DNA from: Dendrocalamus latiflorus
Lineage: Eukaryota; Streptophyta; Magnoliopsida; Poales; Poaceae
Direction of reading: 5' to 3'
Length of the DNA: 64,000 nt
NCBI GenBank assembly: GCA_017311315.1
Contig: CM029626.1
Coordinates: 11,996,106-12,060,105 of the forward strand
Within the stretch, counting starts at the first letter, position 1, and the number at the start of each line of letters is the position of its first letter. The position numbers and the translations under genes were made by a program. The notes under the pieces are model-generated. The model did not search any database. It was not told where the DNA came from and saw nothing but the letters and a program-made list of their open reading frames with translations. Positions 11,356 through 22,200 of the stretch are shown piece by piece.

Positions 11356-14300
11356 TTAAAAATGTTGTGAATATAAATGGAAAAGATTGCTGAATTTATA
11401 CCATTTCAGTTTATCCAGAGATTCATCAATGAGCATCCCACTGATATCAGTTCTAGCACAAATTTCATTTTCAAAAACTTCTCCGACTAACTCATTGTTA
11501 CTTAAAGGCTGTATAGTCTCATTAAAATAGTCCAACTCAGCTTCATCATTTTCCTCCTCATCTCTTGCTTTCATATCAAAAACATCTCTTGGCTTTGATA
11601 TGAGTACAGCATGCCACTCACTGTCAATAGGATCTTGCACATAATACACCTGTGTAGCTTGTGTTGCAAGAATGAATGGCTCATCAGAAATGTTGTTACC
11701 ACTATTCAACAAGTGGTTAAAATTCACTATTGTTATTCCAAATTTGTCCTTTTGAATTCCCTTGCCTCTTGCTGTGTCAACCCAATCACACTTGAACAAC
11801 AAAACTGATCCCTTGCTGGAGTAATTCAACTCAATAATATCATTGATGATACCATAGTACGTGACCTCTCCTACTACTGGATTTTGATCATTAGCACTAG
11901 AGAAACTTGATGTTTGTGCAACCACAGACACTCCAAAATTTTGGGTACTCTTTCCTTCACTGTAGCTCTTTGTTTGAAATTTATATCCATTTAGAGCATA
12001 ACTATTATATTTTTTCACCATTTTATATGGCTTGTTGGCTAAGATTCTCAACTCTTCTGAAACATTATTTCCATCAAGAATCAGTTGATTAACCTATCAT
12101 AATACAAGAATGTTATATTATTTTTTCAAAAAAAATCTAGTATTGTATATACTTGCAGTAAAAATAGCCCTTACATGCTCTAATAGCCATGTATGAAAAG
12201 TTTCATGATGAATACGATTAACATCTCGCTTTCTTAAGCGTTTGTCCATGGATAGAATAGAGATGTGCTTTCTGCATACAAACCAGGAAAATATAAACAC
12301 TAAAAGAAAACAACTAGCACATATTAGGACAATGTAAATGCTAAAATTATATACAATAGTTTACGAAAAAGTATGAGATTATACTCGATATATGGTCCAA
12401 TATGCTCATAGTTAAACAAGACATATCTATGAGCTTGAATCCAAGATATGTCATCCAATTCGTCCACACAACTACCCAATAGTGGACGACCTATTGTTCT
12501 CAGATATGGAAATTCACTTGAATTGTAGTTAACAGTAGTGTCATCGTTACGTGCTCTACGAGTGAATATAGTCTCACAGCCTTTCAAGTAACGAGAGCAG
12601 AAAGTGATACTTTCATCGAGCACATATCCTTCAGTTATAGACCCTTCTGGGTGGCTTCGAGTTCGCACCATAGATTTTAGCTTTAATAAATACCTATACA
12701 AAATAAAGAGTAAATATATAGGACAACACATATAGTACAATATTAGTGGTACAAGCATATTGGTTTGACGCACCTCTCAATAGGATACATGTTACGATAT
12801 TGTACTGGTCCAGCTAGTCTAGCCTCAGTTGGAAGATGGACACACAAATGAACCATGACATCAAAAAATGAAGGTGGGAAAATTTTCTCAAGGAGGCAAA
12901 GTGTTTCCGCTATCTCATATTCCAGCTTTTTCATATCACTAATATTTATGACCTTCGAGTACACTTGCTTAAAAAAGTTACTCAAACGAATCAAAGCTGT
13001 GCAAACATTTTCAGGCAAAACCCTTCTTACAGCTAGAGGAAGTAACTGTTGCATAATAACATGGCAATCATGGCTCTTGAGACCAATCAGTTTCTTTTGA
13101 TCAATAAGAACCTTATTATACAAATTAGATGCACACCCATCTGGAAATTTAACATTTTTCAGTACTTGACAAAACATCTTTTTCTCAGCCGTGTTCATTG
13201 TAAAGATAGCAGGAGGTATGTAAGTCTTGTTTCCTTGTGATTCAGGATGAAGACTTGACCTTATACCCATCTCCTGAAGGTCAAGACGAGAATTTAAGTT
13301 GTCCTTTGACTTCTTATTGACATTTAGAAGTGTATTTAAAATATTGTCAAATACATTTTTTTCAATATGCATTGCATCAAGATTATGTCTTACTAGAAGA
13401 GTTTCCCAATATGATAACTGAAATAAACAACTCCGCTTCTTCCACTTTGGCTTCAACACCTCGTCCATACGTTTCTGCTCCTTTGCACGCTTCTGTTCTT
13501 CCAGTTTTCCATATACAATATGTAAATCTTTTGTTTGCTCAGATATGTCATAACCAGAAACTGGTTGAGGAGCCTCTCTTAGTTCTACTGTACCATCAAA
13601 TGCACTCGCTTCAAACCTGAACTTGTGGTTAGGAGGTAAAAATCTGCGATGGCCCATGAAACATGTTTTATGTCCATGCTTTAAGTGCACTGAGCAAGTC
13701 CCAGAGTAACAACTAGCACAACCATACTTTCCGTCAGTTCTCCTACCAGACAAGTATGCATTACCTGGATAGTCACTTATTGTCCATAGTACAGCAGCAC
13801 GCATTGTGAACCACTCATTACAGGATGCATCAAATGTTTTGACACCTTTGTGAAATAAATGATCAAGTTCTTCTACTATCAGTTGTAAATACACATCAAT
13901 ATTATTTCCAGGGGATTTTGGGCCAGAAATCAACAAAGAGAGTATGAAGTTAGATTGTTTCATGCACATCCATGGAGGAACATTATATGGGATTAAAACA
14001 ACAGGCCATGTGCTATGACTAACATTACAATTTCCAAATGGGTTGAAACCATCAGTGGCTAAAGCAAGTCTAACGTTGCGGCTTTCAGACCCAAACTGTG
14101 GATGCCTAAAGTCAAAGTCTCTCCATGCAGTAGAGTCTGCTGGATGTCGTAACAAGCCATCTTTACTACGTCCTTCACTATGCCACCTCATGTCTGCAGC
14201 AGTTTTTGAGGACATGAATCTTCTTTGCAACCTTCTTTTATTTGGAAAATATCGGACAACCTTAGCAGGAACTTTGTGCACACGCTTTCTTTTAAGACCT

Positions 14301-15111
14301 ACTTTCTCTGATTTCCACCTAGAAGCACCACAAACTGGACATTTATCGGCATCCACATATTCATTCCTATACAAGATACAATCATTTATGCAAGCATCAA
14401 TAATTGTGTATCCAAGGCCAACATCCTTAACAAATTTTTTTGCCTCGTGATAGCTTTTTGGTAATTTCCCACCTATAGGAAGTGCTTCCCCCAGAAGATG
14501 TAAAAGTTCCTCAAAGCATGCATTACTGACTCCCCATATATTCTTTATGTTAAGTAGTCTCACAAGAAATTGTAGTTTCGAAAATGTTTGACAGCCAGGG
14601 TACAACTCTTCACTTGCTTCAGTTGCTAATCTGTAGTAGGTTTCATTATCTATATCCTGCTCTGACTCACTATCACTGGTACAATTCATATTTGGAGCTT
14701 CATTATCGAAAAACCCAAGTCCTTCCCTGAGCATATTATCTATTTCGTCATCTTGATTGTTTTGCACCTCCGAATCTACATAGCTAGTATCTTCAGCTGA
14801 CCAATTCTCACCATGAGATATCCATCTAGTATATCCTAGCATAAACCCATTACAAACCAAGTGATCATAAACTGTGCTTTCTTCTAACCAGTAGAAATTT
14901 GCACATTCATTACAGGGGCAACGGATTGTTTCTCCTTTTGCAGACTTAGCGAATGCAAACCTTAAAAATTCTTTCACTCCATTTTGGTACTCAATTGTGT
15001 ACCTATGGTGTACAGTTTAAATTATTAGGCCCTTTCAACAAAAATTGTGCAATTTTATTTTACTGATTTAAGGCCGAATTACCTAGGTAACTGCATCCAT
15101 CCTTTGTCCAT
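11356..15111 (-). CDS. TNP2-like CACTA transposase
   Basis: This is the transposase that cuts and joins the CACTA ends. Five exons fit GT-AG junctions in frame: 15083-15111 (MDKGWMQLP), 12774-15002, 12385-12693, 12175-12271 and 11356-12093, together 1133 codons without a stop. Order of domains: transposase-associated domain (YQNGVKEFLRFA, then CPCNEC), Transposase_21 core (RWHSEGRSKDG, LATDGFNPFG, WTISDYPGNAYLSG, CASC), DUF4218 region (HLPTEARLAGPVQYR, MYPIER) and DUF4216 (YYGIINDIIEL, LFKCDWVD). The length and order are those of full TNP2 proteins. The TNPA-like gene follows 135 bp downstream on the same strand. The small first exon was placed because it restores the conserved N-terminus (PRYTIEYQNGV). 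Confidence 0.93.
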
Positions 15112-15323
15112 GATTGTGCTAGACATAAGTATTATTCCAAAATAATCTGTTAGCCTCAACAAGTCAGAAAACAATTCAGAATTGCTATTGATACAGGTTA
15201 AAAATATATGTTCTAGAGCTGTCCCTTACCATCTGTTGCATGTAATATATGGGCAATGACTTATAGATTTATGGGTGATAGAGCACCAGCATGTAATATA
15301 TGGGATCGACACGAATAAACTAC

Positions 15324-15760
15324 CTTCAAAAGGGCAATGTGAATGCAAGCGATGCCGTGGTTGTTGGAAATGAACGCTGTCTCGATCTCCTCCGCGGAGA
15401 GTGCCAGGTCCCCCTTGATCAACTGCTCGAACACCTGAAAACCCCAAACCGAAACCCCATGAATCCAGCACCCTGAAACCGAATTGGTCCAAGCAAAGCA
15501 GGGAACCCCGAGAGGAAAAAGGAGAGAGAGAGAGAGAATAGAAGCTCCCGGCGGCGAATGTGGAGAACGTGGAGAACGGAGGCGAGCTCCCGGCGGCGGT
15601 GGAGGAGGACCCAGAAAACCCTAGGTGAAGCGGGCTCACCCGGAGAAAGTGGAGAACGGAGGCAAGCTCCCAGCGGCGGAGGAGGATGCGGGGGTCCTCG
15701 GCGGCGGATTCGAGGATGGAGGCGGCGCGTGCGGCAGGCGAAGCCGCGGATCGACTGGAG
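15324..15760 (-). pseudogene. Captured exons of a DDT-domain gene
   Basis: Two exons of a plant DDT-domain protein (chromatin-associated, DDR4/WHIM-like family) lie inside the CACTA element. The upstream exon ends at 15640 and encodes ESAAEDPRILLRRWELAS followed by VLHFLR. The downstream exon, 15324-15434, encodes 37 residues including VFEQLIKGDLALSAEEIETA and IHIALLK. The acceptor (TTTCAG before GTGTTC) and donors (CGG before GTGAGC, AAG before GTAGTT) are intact and phase 0, so the exons would still splice together. The rest of the gene is absent. The start of the first exon is unclear because it merges into tandem repeats. This looks like transduplication of a host gene fragment. Family identification is from remembered sequence patterns, not a search. 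Confidence 0.75.
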
Positions 15761-15945
15761 GCGCCGGCCGGCTTGTGCCGTGTGTCGGTCGATCCGCCGC
15801 CCCTGGAGAAAGATGGAGATGGGTGGCGAGCTCCCAGCGGCGGCGGATCGGAGGAGGATGCGGGGGTCCTCGGCGGCGGATCGACTGGAGGCGCCGGCCG
15901 GCTTGTGTGTGGGTCGATCCGACCCTGGAGAGAGATGGAGTGGGT
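15560..15945. repeat. GC-rich tandem repeats derived from the DDT exon
   Basis: Blocks containing GAGCTCCCAGCGGCGG, GAGGATGCGGGGGTCC and GACTGGAGGCGCCGGC recur at about 15585-15610 (partial), 15655-15770 and 15820-15905. The blocks carry parts of the captured first exon, so exon sequence was multiplied locally. The stretch lies just upstream of the transposase start on the minus strand and may serve as its GC-rich leader or promoter region, as in Spm; this role is inferred. Confidence 0.7.
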
Positions 15946-16059
15946 GGGTGTGAGAAATATCGATCAGAGGGGTACGCGTGCTTAATTTTTACGGCTGGTT
16001 TTGGTTTTGCCTCGCGTCCACGCGCCATATTTTTTCCTTCCCGCTAAAAATTGTCGTAT

Positions 16060-16351
16060 GTGCCATGGTTTATTTTAGTTGGCATATAATCTGCCTGCAC
16101 TAATATATAACTACCACGGCACATAAACTTGCCCCATATTTATCTATCGCGGCATATAATAGTTGCCATGGTTGAATAAAGATAACATGGCACATAATAC
16201 TGCCAGCATTTATTTTGTCCTGGCATATAATATATGTCATGATATCAAGTGCCGTGGATGTAAATAAGTGCCGTCTTATTTATTTTAAGGGGCACTTAAG
16301 ACAAATGCCATCATAAATTATGTGCCACCAAATCTCTGCCATCTTGTAGTG
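16060..16351. repeat. Right subterminal repeats of the CACTA element
   Basis: Alternating TGCCATGG, GGCATATAAT and GGCACATAA motifs run up to the right terminus TGTAGTG. They are related to the motifs at the left end, in both orientations. Confidence 0.85.
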
Positions 16352-17044
16352 TTTTTCATCATTTTTTGTTCATCAATATAAATATACAACCTTTGAAGAA
16401 TATTGAATCATCTAATTAACACCTTTATTGATAGGTCATTGTCTTGGCAAATTTAATGATGTACTTCAGCATGTGGACCTTAAATATTTTGTTGCCATTT
16501 ATTTATTAACATTTAATAATCCATGCATCGAGATTCTTTATTTTGGTAAGTATTTCTACTAATACTACTTTGTTATTGTATATGTTAGATTATTATTACA
16601 GTATATATTGAAGTCAGTATATATTGAAGTCATTTAAGTGTTATGTGTGCACTCTGTCCTTCGTGCTCTAGCTTCGCCCCCGATCAAGCCAAAGCCGCTT
16701 CCAAAAATCGGGCTTGAAAGCTGAAGGCGCTTCAAACGCTGTCCATGATCTCCACTTGTCTTGTCCTAGCTGGTTCACTATTATAATACTCATGCATACA
16801 TGGCACGTAGCGCATAGGATATTTTCTAGTGCACGCCAGAAACCAACAGGAAGAAATTGTCCCATGTACATGCCATGACATAAGTTCATTATTAGTACTT
16901 CATGGATACTTTTTCTTGGTGACTCTCCAGCCAAATAAAAATTTTGGTAAGCTCGCAAAATCCATATGGGTTCGTACATTTCTGTCCCTGACATCCCCTG
17001 CTACATCTGGCTATCAATTATCATGGGCTCTTGGGCTATCAACA
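16352..17044. other. Intergenic, no gene seen
   Basis: AT-rich DNA between two CACTA elements. No family is recognisable in the short open frames. Confidence 0.5.
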
Positions 17045-18403
17045 AACTACTACAGATCGTATTATCATAGACGATTTAAAATCATCATCATAAACGGTTT
17101 CGAACCATCTGCATTTATGTGTCAATGATAATAGGTGATAAGTTAAAACATTGACAATTTTTTAAAGAAAACGTCTGTGATATTCCACTATCACAAATGA
17201 TTTTTGATATTAACCATCTGTAATATCGTATATATCACAGACGGTTGTTTTTAACAACCATCTGTGGTAGCAAAATATCACAAACGGTTTTTGTTATTAA
17301 TCGTCTGTGATATCTATATATCACAGACGGTTGTTTTTAAAAACCGTCTGTGATATCTGTATATCACAGATGGTTTGGAACACCAAACCGTATGTGGTAG
17401 CTATTTGAAAAGCTACGTTATTTCCTATTTTTCGGTAGCCTCAAAAAATGTTAACCATGTCCACTGAAAATAAGCAAGAAGGTCATATATATGTAACACA
17501 GGAAAGGGAAAGGGAAACTGCTCTCAACCCCGTTCTTCTCTTCAATGTGCGCAAAGCGGAAAAACTCTTGTGACAGTGGAGACACATGGATAACCTTGTC
17601 GATCAAGCAGAAGCGGCCGATTCTAAGGAAGCTTATCATGACATCCTCTTTGAGATTATGGACTATGCTAGTGATTTGCCTAGGCTAGATGAGGAAGTGG
17701 AGAGGGTAAAGACAATCTTCACGGTATTCGAGAACTCAGCCGTTGATCCTTCAACTTTAAAAGTAGATGAGGAAGCATATGAAGCTCAGAAGATCAAAAT
17801 CTAGTAATATCTTTTTTGGACTTTTGTAATAAATTTGATTTGAATTTGTTTTTTTTATAAAAGTGACTGGTCATATTTATCTGTTCTAGCTGATCACTAG
17901 CTTCTATAGTTCATATGACAAAGGACAAAACATTGACGGTCATAAATAAAAACCGTATGTGATTGTTTCATAAACGGTTCTAACTAAGAGCCGTCTGTAA
18001 TGTCTAGAATTATTACAGACGGTCATAAATAAAAACCGTATGTGATTGTTTCATAAACGGTTCTAACTAAAAGTTATCTGTGATGTTTAGAATTATTACA
18101 GACGGTTCTTATAAATAACCGTTTGTGAATTATCGCAGACGGTTATTAATACGAACCGTCTGTGATATCTTGCATTATCATAGACAGTTTATACTAACAA
18201 CCGTATGTATATTTTCACAGATGGTTATTAATACGAACTATTTGTGATGTCTTGCTTTATCACAGACGGTTCGTATAAATAACTATCTGTGAAAATATTA
18301 CAGACGGTTGTTACTATATACCGTATGTGATAGTTGCAGTTAGACGGTTCTTTATGAACTATCTATGATGTAGCCGTTCAATATAGTTTTTTTTGTAGTA
18401 GTG
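17045..18403. mobile_element. Non-autonomous CACTA element, second family
   Basis: The right end, read on the minus strand, is CACTACTACAAAAAAA (18403 inward). The left end is AACTACTACAGA, where the first C has become A. Both ends are packed with inverted copies of ACCGTCTGTGATA (17130-17400 and 17930-18360), the subterminal repeats. The flanking triplets ACA and AAT do not match, so the left boundary or duplication is mutated. The element carries no transposase, only a 72-codon ORF. Confidence 0.8.
17586..17804 (+). CDS. Unrecognised 72-aa ORF inside the CACTA element
   Basis: The ORF begins MDNLVDQAEAAD and ends AYEAQKIKI. It is acidic, probably helical, and holds DYASDLPRLDEEVERV in the middle. 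I do not recognise a family. It lies in the unique central part of a non-autonomous CACTA element, between the two subterminal repeat arrays, where captured host fragments or TNPA remnants are usual. It may be the tail of a longer spliced product, because the reading frame is open upstream for a short distance only. Function is unknown. Confidence 0.35.
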   Translation: MDNLVDQAEAADSKEAYHDILFEIMDYASDLPRLDEEVERVKTIFTVFENSAVDPSTLKVDEEAYEAQKIKI

Positions 18404-19079
18404 AATTGAATTGCCTTCAATGCCAAAAGAAAAAAGAAGTTGAATTCTTCTGGCCTACTTCTATTTATAGACAAGCATAGCAACTCTACGGATGGACATA
18501 TAGGTTTCTTGCATGCATTAGGATATCTGTCTGATGATTTTGTTCTTGCAGCGGCTACACGTTGGGCTGGGTACGTTTGCTTTTGGCTAGGTCGGTGGAA
18601 TCGACTCAGGCTTTTGTGTAGCAACGGTGGGCCTACACACTGTAGGAGAGAAGCCAACTTGGCGCAATGGAGAGACAAGAATGAATGATCCAGTCCCTAT
18701 GGTTTCTTTTTTGTGCTACTCCTACAGTAAGGACCACAATGCTGCGAGTACAAATTTAAATTTAGTTGGCGTAGCTCCCTCAGCTTTCTCTTTGTCAGGC
18801 ACAGACAGAGGATTGGGCATGATTTCGAAAATACCCTCCTAACATGACCTTATTTCATGTTTTCCCCTGCATATGGGTGGTGTTATGAGTACCCATGGGC
18901 CATGGGTAGATCTGGGATGAAGTAGTTTTGCTGCTGAGTGTCTGCACTGAGGTTAATTTTGCTCTTAGAGAGCAAACTTGAAACATGATTGTTTTTTCTT
19001 GGTTTCCAAAAAAGAAATATGATTTTTTTGCAAGGCTGTACGACCAAAACAAAACACAGGCTTAAAGATGCCCCTATGG
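18404..19079. other. Intergenic, no gene seen
   Basis: No coding feature is supported. This is flank between the CACTA element and the small LTR element. Confidence 0.45.
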
Positions 19080-19406
19080 TGTTGGCATAGCCCTAGAAGA
19101 AAACTCACATATACGAATTCACGGTGAAAGAGAACAAGAACGTACGCACAAGAATTTTGGTACTCGGTTGCAATTGCCCAGCCAGAGCTTTTCTTTTTCT
19201 TTATTCTCTCTTTTTCTCTATTCTCTTGCTTTTATTCATCTAAACATTGAGGTTAGTATTTATAAGATATGCATAAACCTATTTATGGAATAACTTAAAT
19301 AAGGAATACCTAATAAAGGAAACATATTAACCAATTTTGATCCAATACCGATTGCATCAGAATTCTAACACCCTATTACTTGACAAGTCTATATTACTTT
19401 CCAACA
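19080..19406 (-). repeat. 3' LTR of the small LTR element
   Basis: Direct repeat of 20379-20688. Termini are TGTTGG and CCAACA (minus-strand sense). Confidence 0.82.
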
Positions 19407-19836
19407 ATCTTCCCTTAATCTAGACTTATTTTTCTCCTAGTTTAAACTCAATGCATGATGAGAACTAACAATCATGTCTCCACATGAAGCGATCTACATG
19501 CAAACTAAACACATAGCTACATGTAGCAACTTAACTCAACTGGTGCACGTCCATCTACATGTAAAGACTCTTAACTCGTTGACGCAGTCAGTCCCAACTA
19601 CAACTTGTTCAACTTATCCTCGACACAGGACAACGAACATATCTTTTCAATGCCTCGGACTCAACTCTACTTACTCTACTCAGGATGATGAACACATCTC
19701 CTTAACATCTCAGACTCAACTCCCCGGACTCGATTCAGGACGGCGAACACATCTCTCCAACGCCTCGGACTCAATTCTACTTATTCTACTCAGGACGGTG
19801 AACACATCTCCTCAATGTCCCGGAGTCAACTCAACA

Positions 19837-20345
19837 TCACAATAGGGTCAGTTCATCATCATTGAGAGCTTTAAGAAGAAGCGCTTTCTCATCCTTCGTT
19901 GGCTTGCGGCTGATTGTCTTTCTAGCTACCATCATGAGATCTTGCTTGGAGGCACCGAACTTCAGCTGTTGGGTAGAGCAGGCATTGGGAATAGGCACAT
20001 GATGCTCACGAGCAAGAGCAGGGAAACCAGCGGTAGACTCCTGCATGGTTGTGGGAGCACCAATAGGCCAATCCTTCATCATGCTCTGGCACAGTGCCAT
20101 GTCCTCAACTATGCAGCACTAGAGTGCATAGCTGAGGTGGCGAAGCTCTTGCTCGAGATACTTGCTCTTCATCTCCAAGTCCTTTACATACATCTTCTTC
20201 CTCTTGATTGCCCAAGCTACATAATTGCTCATCATAAGCATTGGATAATGCAGCGAGATGTTGGAACTCTCCTTCGCCATCACACCCATGTTGCCTCGTC
20301 ACCTGTGACACTACTTCCCGAAGAGCATGGTGTGATCTTGGGCAT
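19837..20345 (-). pseudogene. Coiled-coil ORF inside the small LTR element
   Basis: The minus strand encodes a charged, likely coiled-coil protein broken by a frameshift and one stop. Segments: ALSNAYDEQLCSLGNQEEED, then in another frame KDLEMKSKYLEQELRHLSYA, a TAG, then MALCQSMMKDW and a basic tail ending NDDELTLL. I do not recognise it as gag, and it has no zinc knuckle. It may be a degenerate gag or a transduced host fragment. Behind it, at about 19600-19830, there are imperfect 50-60 bp tandem repeats containing GAACACATCTC and CTCGGACTCAA. Confidence 0.5.
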
Positions 20346-20363
20346 ACATGGATTAAGAACGTA

Positions 20364-20376
20364 GCCTTTGATACCA
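20364..20376 (-). other. Primer binding site, Met-tRNA type
   Basis: Minus-strand TGGTATCAAAGGC, two bases inside the 5' LTR. It fits the copia-type initiator-Met tRNA primer site with one or two differences. Confidence 0.7.
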
Positions 20377-20378
20377 CA

Positions 20379-20688
20379 TTTTGGCACAACCCCAGGAGAA
20401 AACTCATACATACAAATTCATGGTGGAAGAGAACAAGAACGTGTACACAAGAACTTTGGTTCTCGGCTACAACTGCCTAGTCAGAGCTTTTCTTTTTCTC
20501 TATTCTCTTGCTCTTATTCATCTCAACCTTCAAGTCAATGTTTATAGTACATACATAGACCTATCTATGGAATAACTTAAAAAAAGAAAGCCTAGCAAAG
20601 AAAATATAGTAACTAATTTTGATCTGATATTGATTGCATTAGGATCCTAACACGCTACTACTTGGCAAGTCTATATTACTTTCCAACA
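20379..20688 (-). repeat. 5' LTR of the small LTR element
   Basis: Direct repeat of 19080-19406. Its inner end has lost the canonical TGTTGG (now TTTTGG). The primer binding site follows at 20364-20376. Confidence 0.82.
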
Positions 20689-20884
20689 TCTGGTATGTCT
20701 ATAGTTGTTAATAGGCTAGCATAAATTTGAGGTTAATTTTTCTAATGACATCTCTCTCTGTTTCAAAATATTTATCCATAGTTTTAACGGTCTTCCTTCC
20801 TTGAGTTTACTAAAGAAGTTACCGCAGAGGTTACTTGTAGTTACTCCTTAATTTTTAAATATGTTATGGCAAGGATGCTTTGCT

Positions 20885-21150
20885 TTGTTTGGCCAAACTG
20901 TTCATGATTTTGACACTGTAGCCACTTTTTATTCCAAATTTGGCCCTAGACATTAGTTTTTGCAAAAGTAGCTCCCTCCCTGAGCTCAAAAGGTGAGTAG
21001 GTGACACTTATCTCCTGCCAGGCCTGGGGAGCTCAGCAAGAGCTGGCGGGCATGGTAGGCGTGGGTGCAGAGTGGTAGCAGGCAGGCCCAGGGCACTATC
21101 AAGCTCTCGCTGCTTGGCAGCTACCTACCGAGCCTACGTTGCTCGGTAGG
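20885..21150 (+). repeat. Left terminal inverted repeat
   Basis: Inverted copy of 26165-26490, diverged by small indels. The outer boundary is approximate. Confidence 0.7.
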
Positions 21151-21660
21151 TCGCTAGGGTGCACGCACAGGGGTTGGGGGGAATGGGGTTGCATTGGCTC
21201 TACCGGCTTAGCAGTGCCACGTGGTCAGTTTAGTTTTTTGTAATTAAGTGAATACCCTGTGCAAACTAGTGTAATACACGTGCTTTGATACACATTAGAA
21301 AATCGTATTATCCAGATAGTGTTTTGTTTGTGTCAGCGTCATCATCACCAACTCCCTGTGTTAAGTAGTATAAATACATTATTGCAAACAATTGTCCTAA
21401 TGGACAATGTGCAAGTTGACAAAACACTTCTCAATGAAGGTGCGAAATTACATAGCTTGTAGGGTTTTATTAGGTGCATATGTTTGCCTCACTACTCATC
21501 AATATAATGGTAACACGCGTGAACTATCAACCCCAACTATAACTAAGATACATGTGCACCTTTTGGAAGTCATGGATGCAATCATTCATCGTATACATTT
21601 GGGTCCATTGGTGCCTTTCCCTTCTCTTCTTTATGGGCTTTAGCCCTCGTGACCCATGTG

Positions 21661-22200
21661 CTAGTACTCAGCATCTACAACTTGTGTAGGTTTATTCCAA
21701 TCATAAATAACCTGCCATTCAGTAGAGCCACCGGGGACCATCGATGTCTTTCCCTTGCCCTCCGCTATCCTGGCATTTCCCTTGTCATCCGGGGTGTATG
21801 GTTTCCAGTGTGTGAATCTCTTTGGCGCCACTAGGTAGTTGAGCATGTATTTCTACTTGATAAATGTCTTGTCATATATCTCCGGGCCATCGATCCATTG
21901 AAAGAAATAGCAACGCTCTGTGGTCTATCAGCATGGATGGAGCAAGTTAGAGATGTGCCAAATGAAACATGCAATGTGAAATATCAATACATACTTACAA
22001 GAACTTTGTCGCACGTGTAGTGCATTTGGACAGCGGTTGTCGGTGTGTGGACTGAATGATATGTGCTAGATTACCACAATCGCATTGCCGCTGTGGAAAC
22101 TCCGACGGCACGGGTGCATCCTTGCAAGAATTATCAGGGTACGAACTATTCTTCTTGGCCACCCACTTTCTCTTGCGAAGCATCTCTCCATAGTTCATCA
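21661..22200 (-). pseudogene. GRF-like zinc-finger remnant
   Basis: On the minus strand the order CDCGNLAHIIQS, then CYFFQWIDGPE after a short gap, then APKRFTHWKPYTPDD resembles the GRF-type finger (CxCG, then CxFFxW) found in proteins carried by MULE-like elements. Frames shift between 21990 and 21900, and a stop interrupts after YDKTFIK. It is probably the C-terminal part of the same ancestral element gene as the plant mobile domain remnant upstream. Confidence 0.55.

Larger units (their letters stand above)
4988..16351 (-). mobile_element. Complete CACTA (En/Spm) transposon
   Basis: The left end reads CACTACAGGA and the right end, on the minus strand, reads CACTACAAGA. The element is 11,364 bp and is flanked by TTT on both sides (4985-4987, 16352-16354). 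A 3-bp duplication is the CACTA signature, although the flank is T-rich, so this match alone is weak. Subterminal GGCACATA/TGCC repeats fill about 430 bp on the left and 290 bp on the right. Both genes are on the minus strand: TNP2 transposase (15111 to 11356), then a TNPA/Ptta-like gene (11220 to about 6075). The long uninterrupted exons, clean splice sites and intact ends suggest a recent and possibly autonomous copy. Two exons of a host DDT-domain gene sit between the transposase start and the right terminus. Confidence 0.92.
19080..20688 (-). mobile_element. Small LTR retrotransposon, non-autonomous
   Basis: Two direct repeats, 19080-19406 (327 bp) and 20379-20688 (310 bp), flank about 970 bp. 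On the minus strand the repeats start TGTTGGAAAG and the left one ends GCCAACA. Next to the right repeat, TGGTATCAAAGGC on the minus strand is close to the initiator-Met tRNA primer site TGGTATCAGAGC used by copia elements, and a purine tract (AAGGGAAGAT) precedes the left repeat. The flanks TATGG and TCTGG match at 4 of 5 bases. The interior lacks pol. Confidence 0.82.

Noticed and set aside
17042..18406. Target duplication for the second CACTA element
   Set aside because: Flanking triplets ACA and AAT differ, and the first base of the left end is mutated, so I do not claim a duplication.
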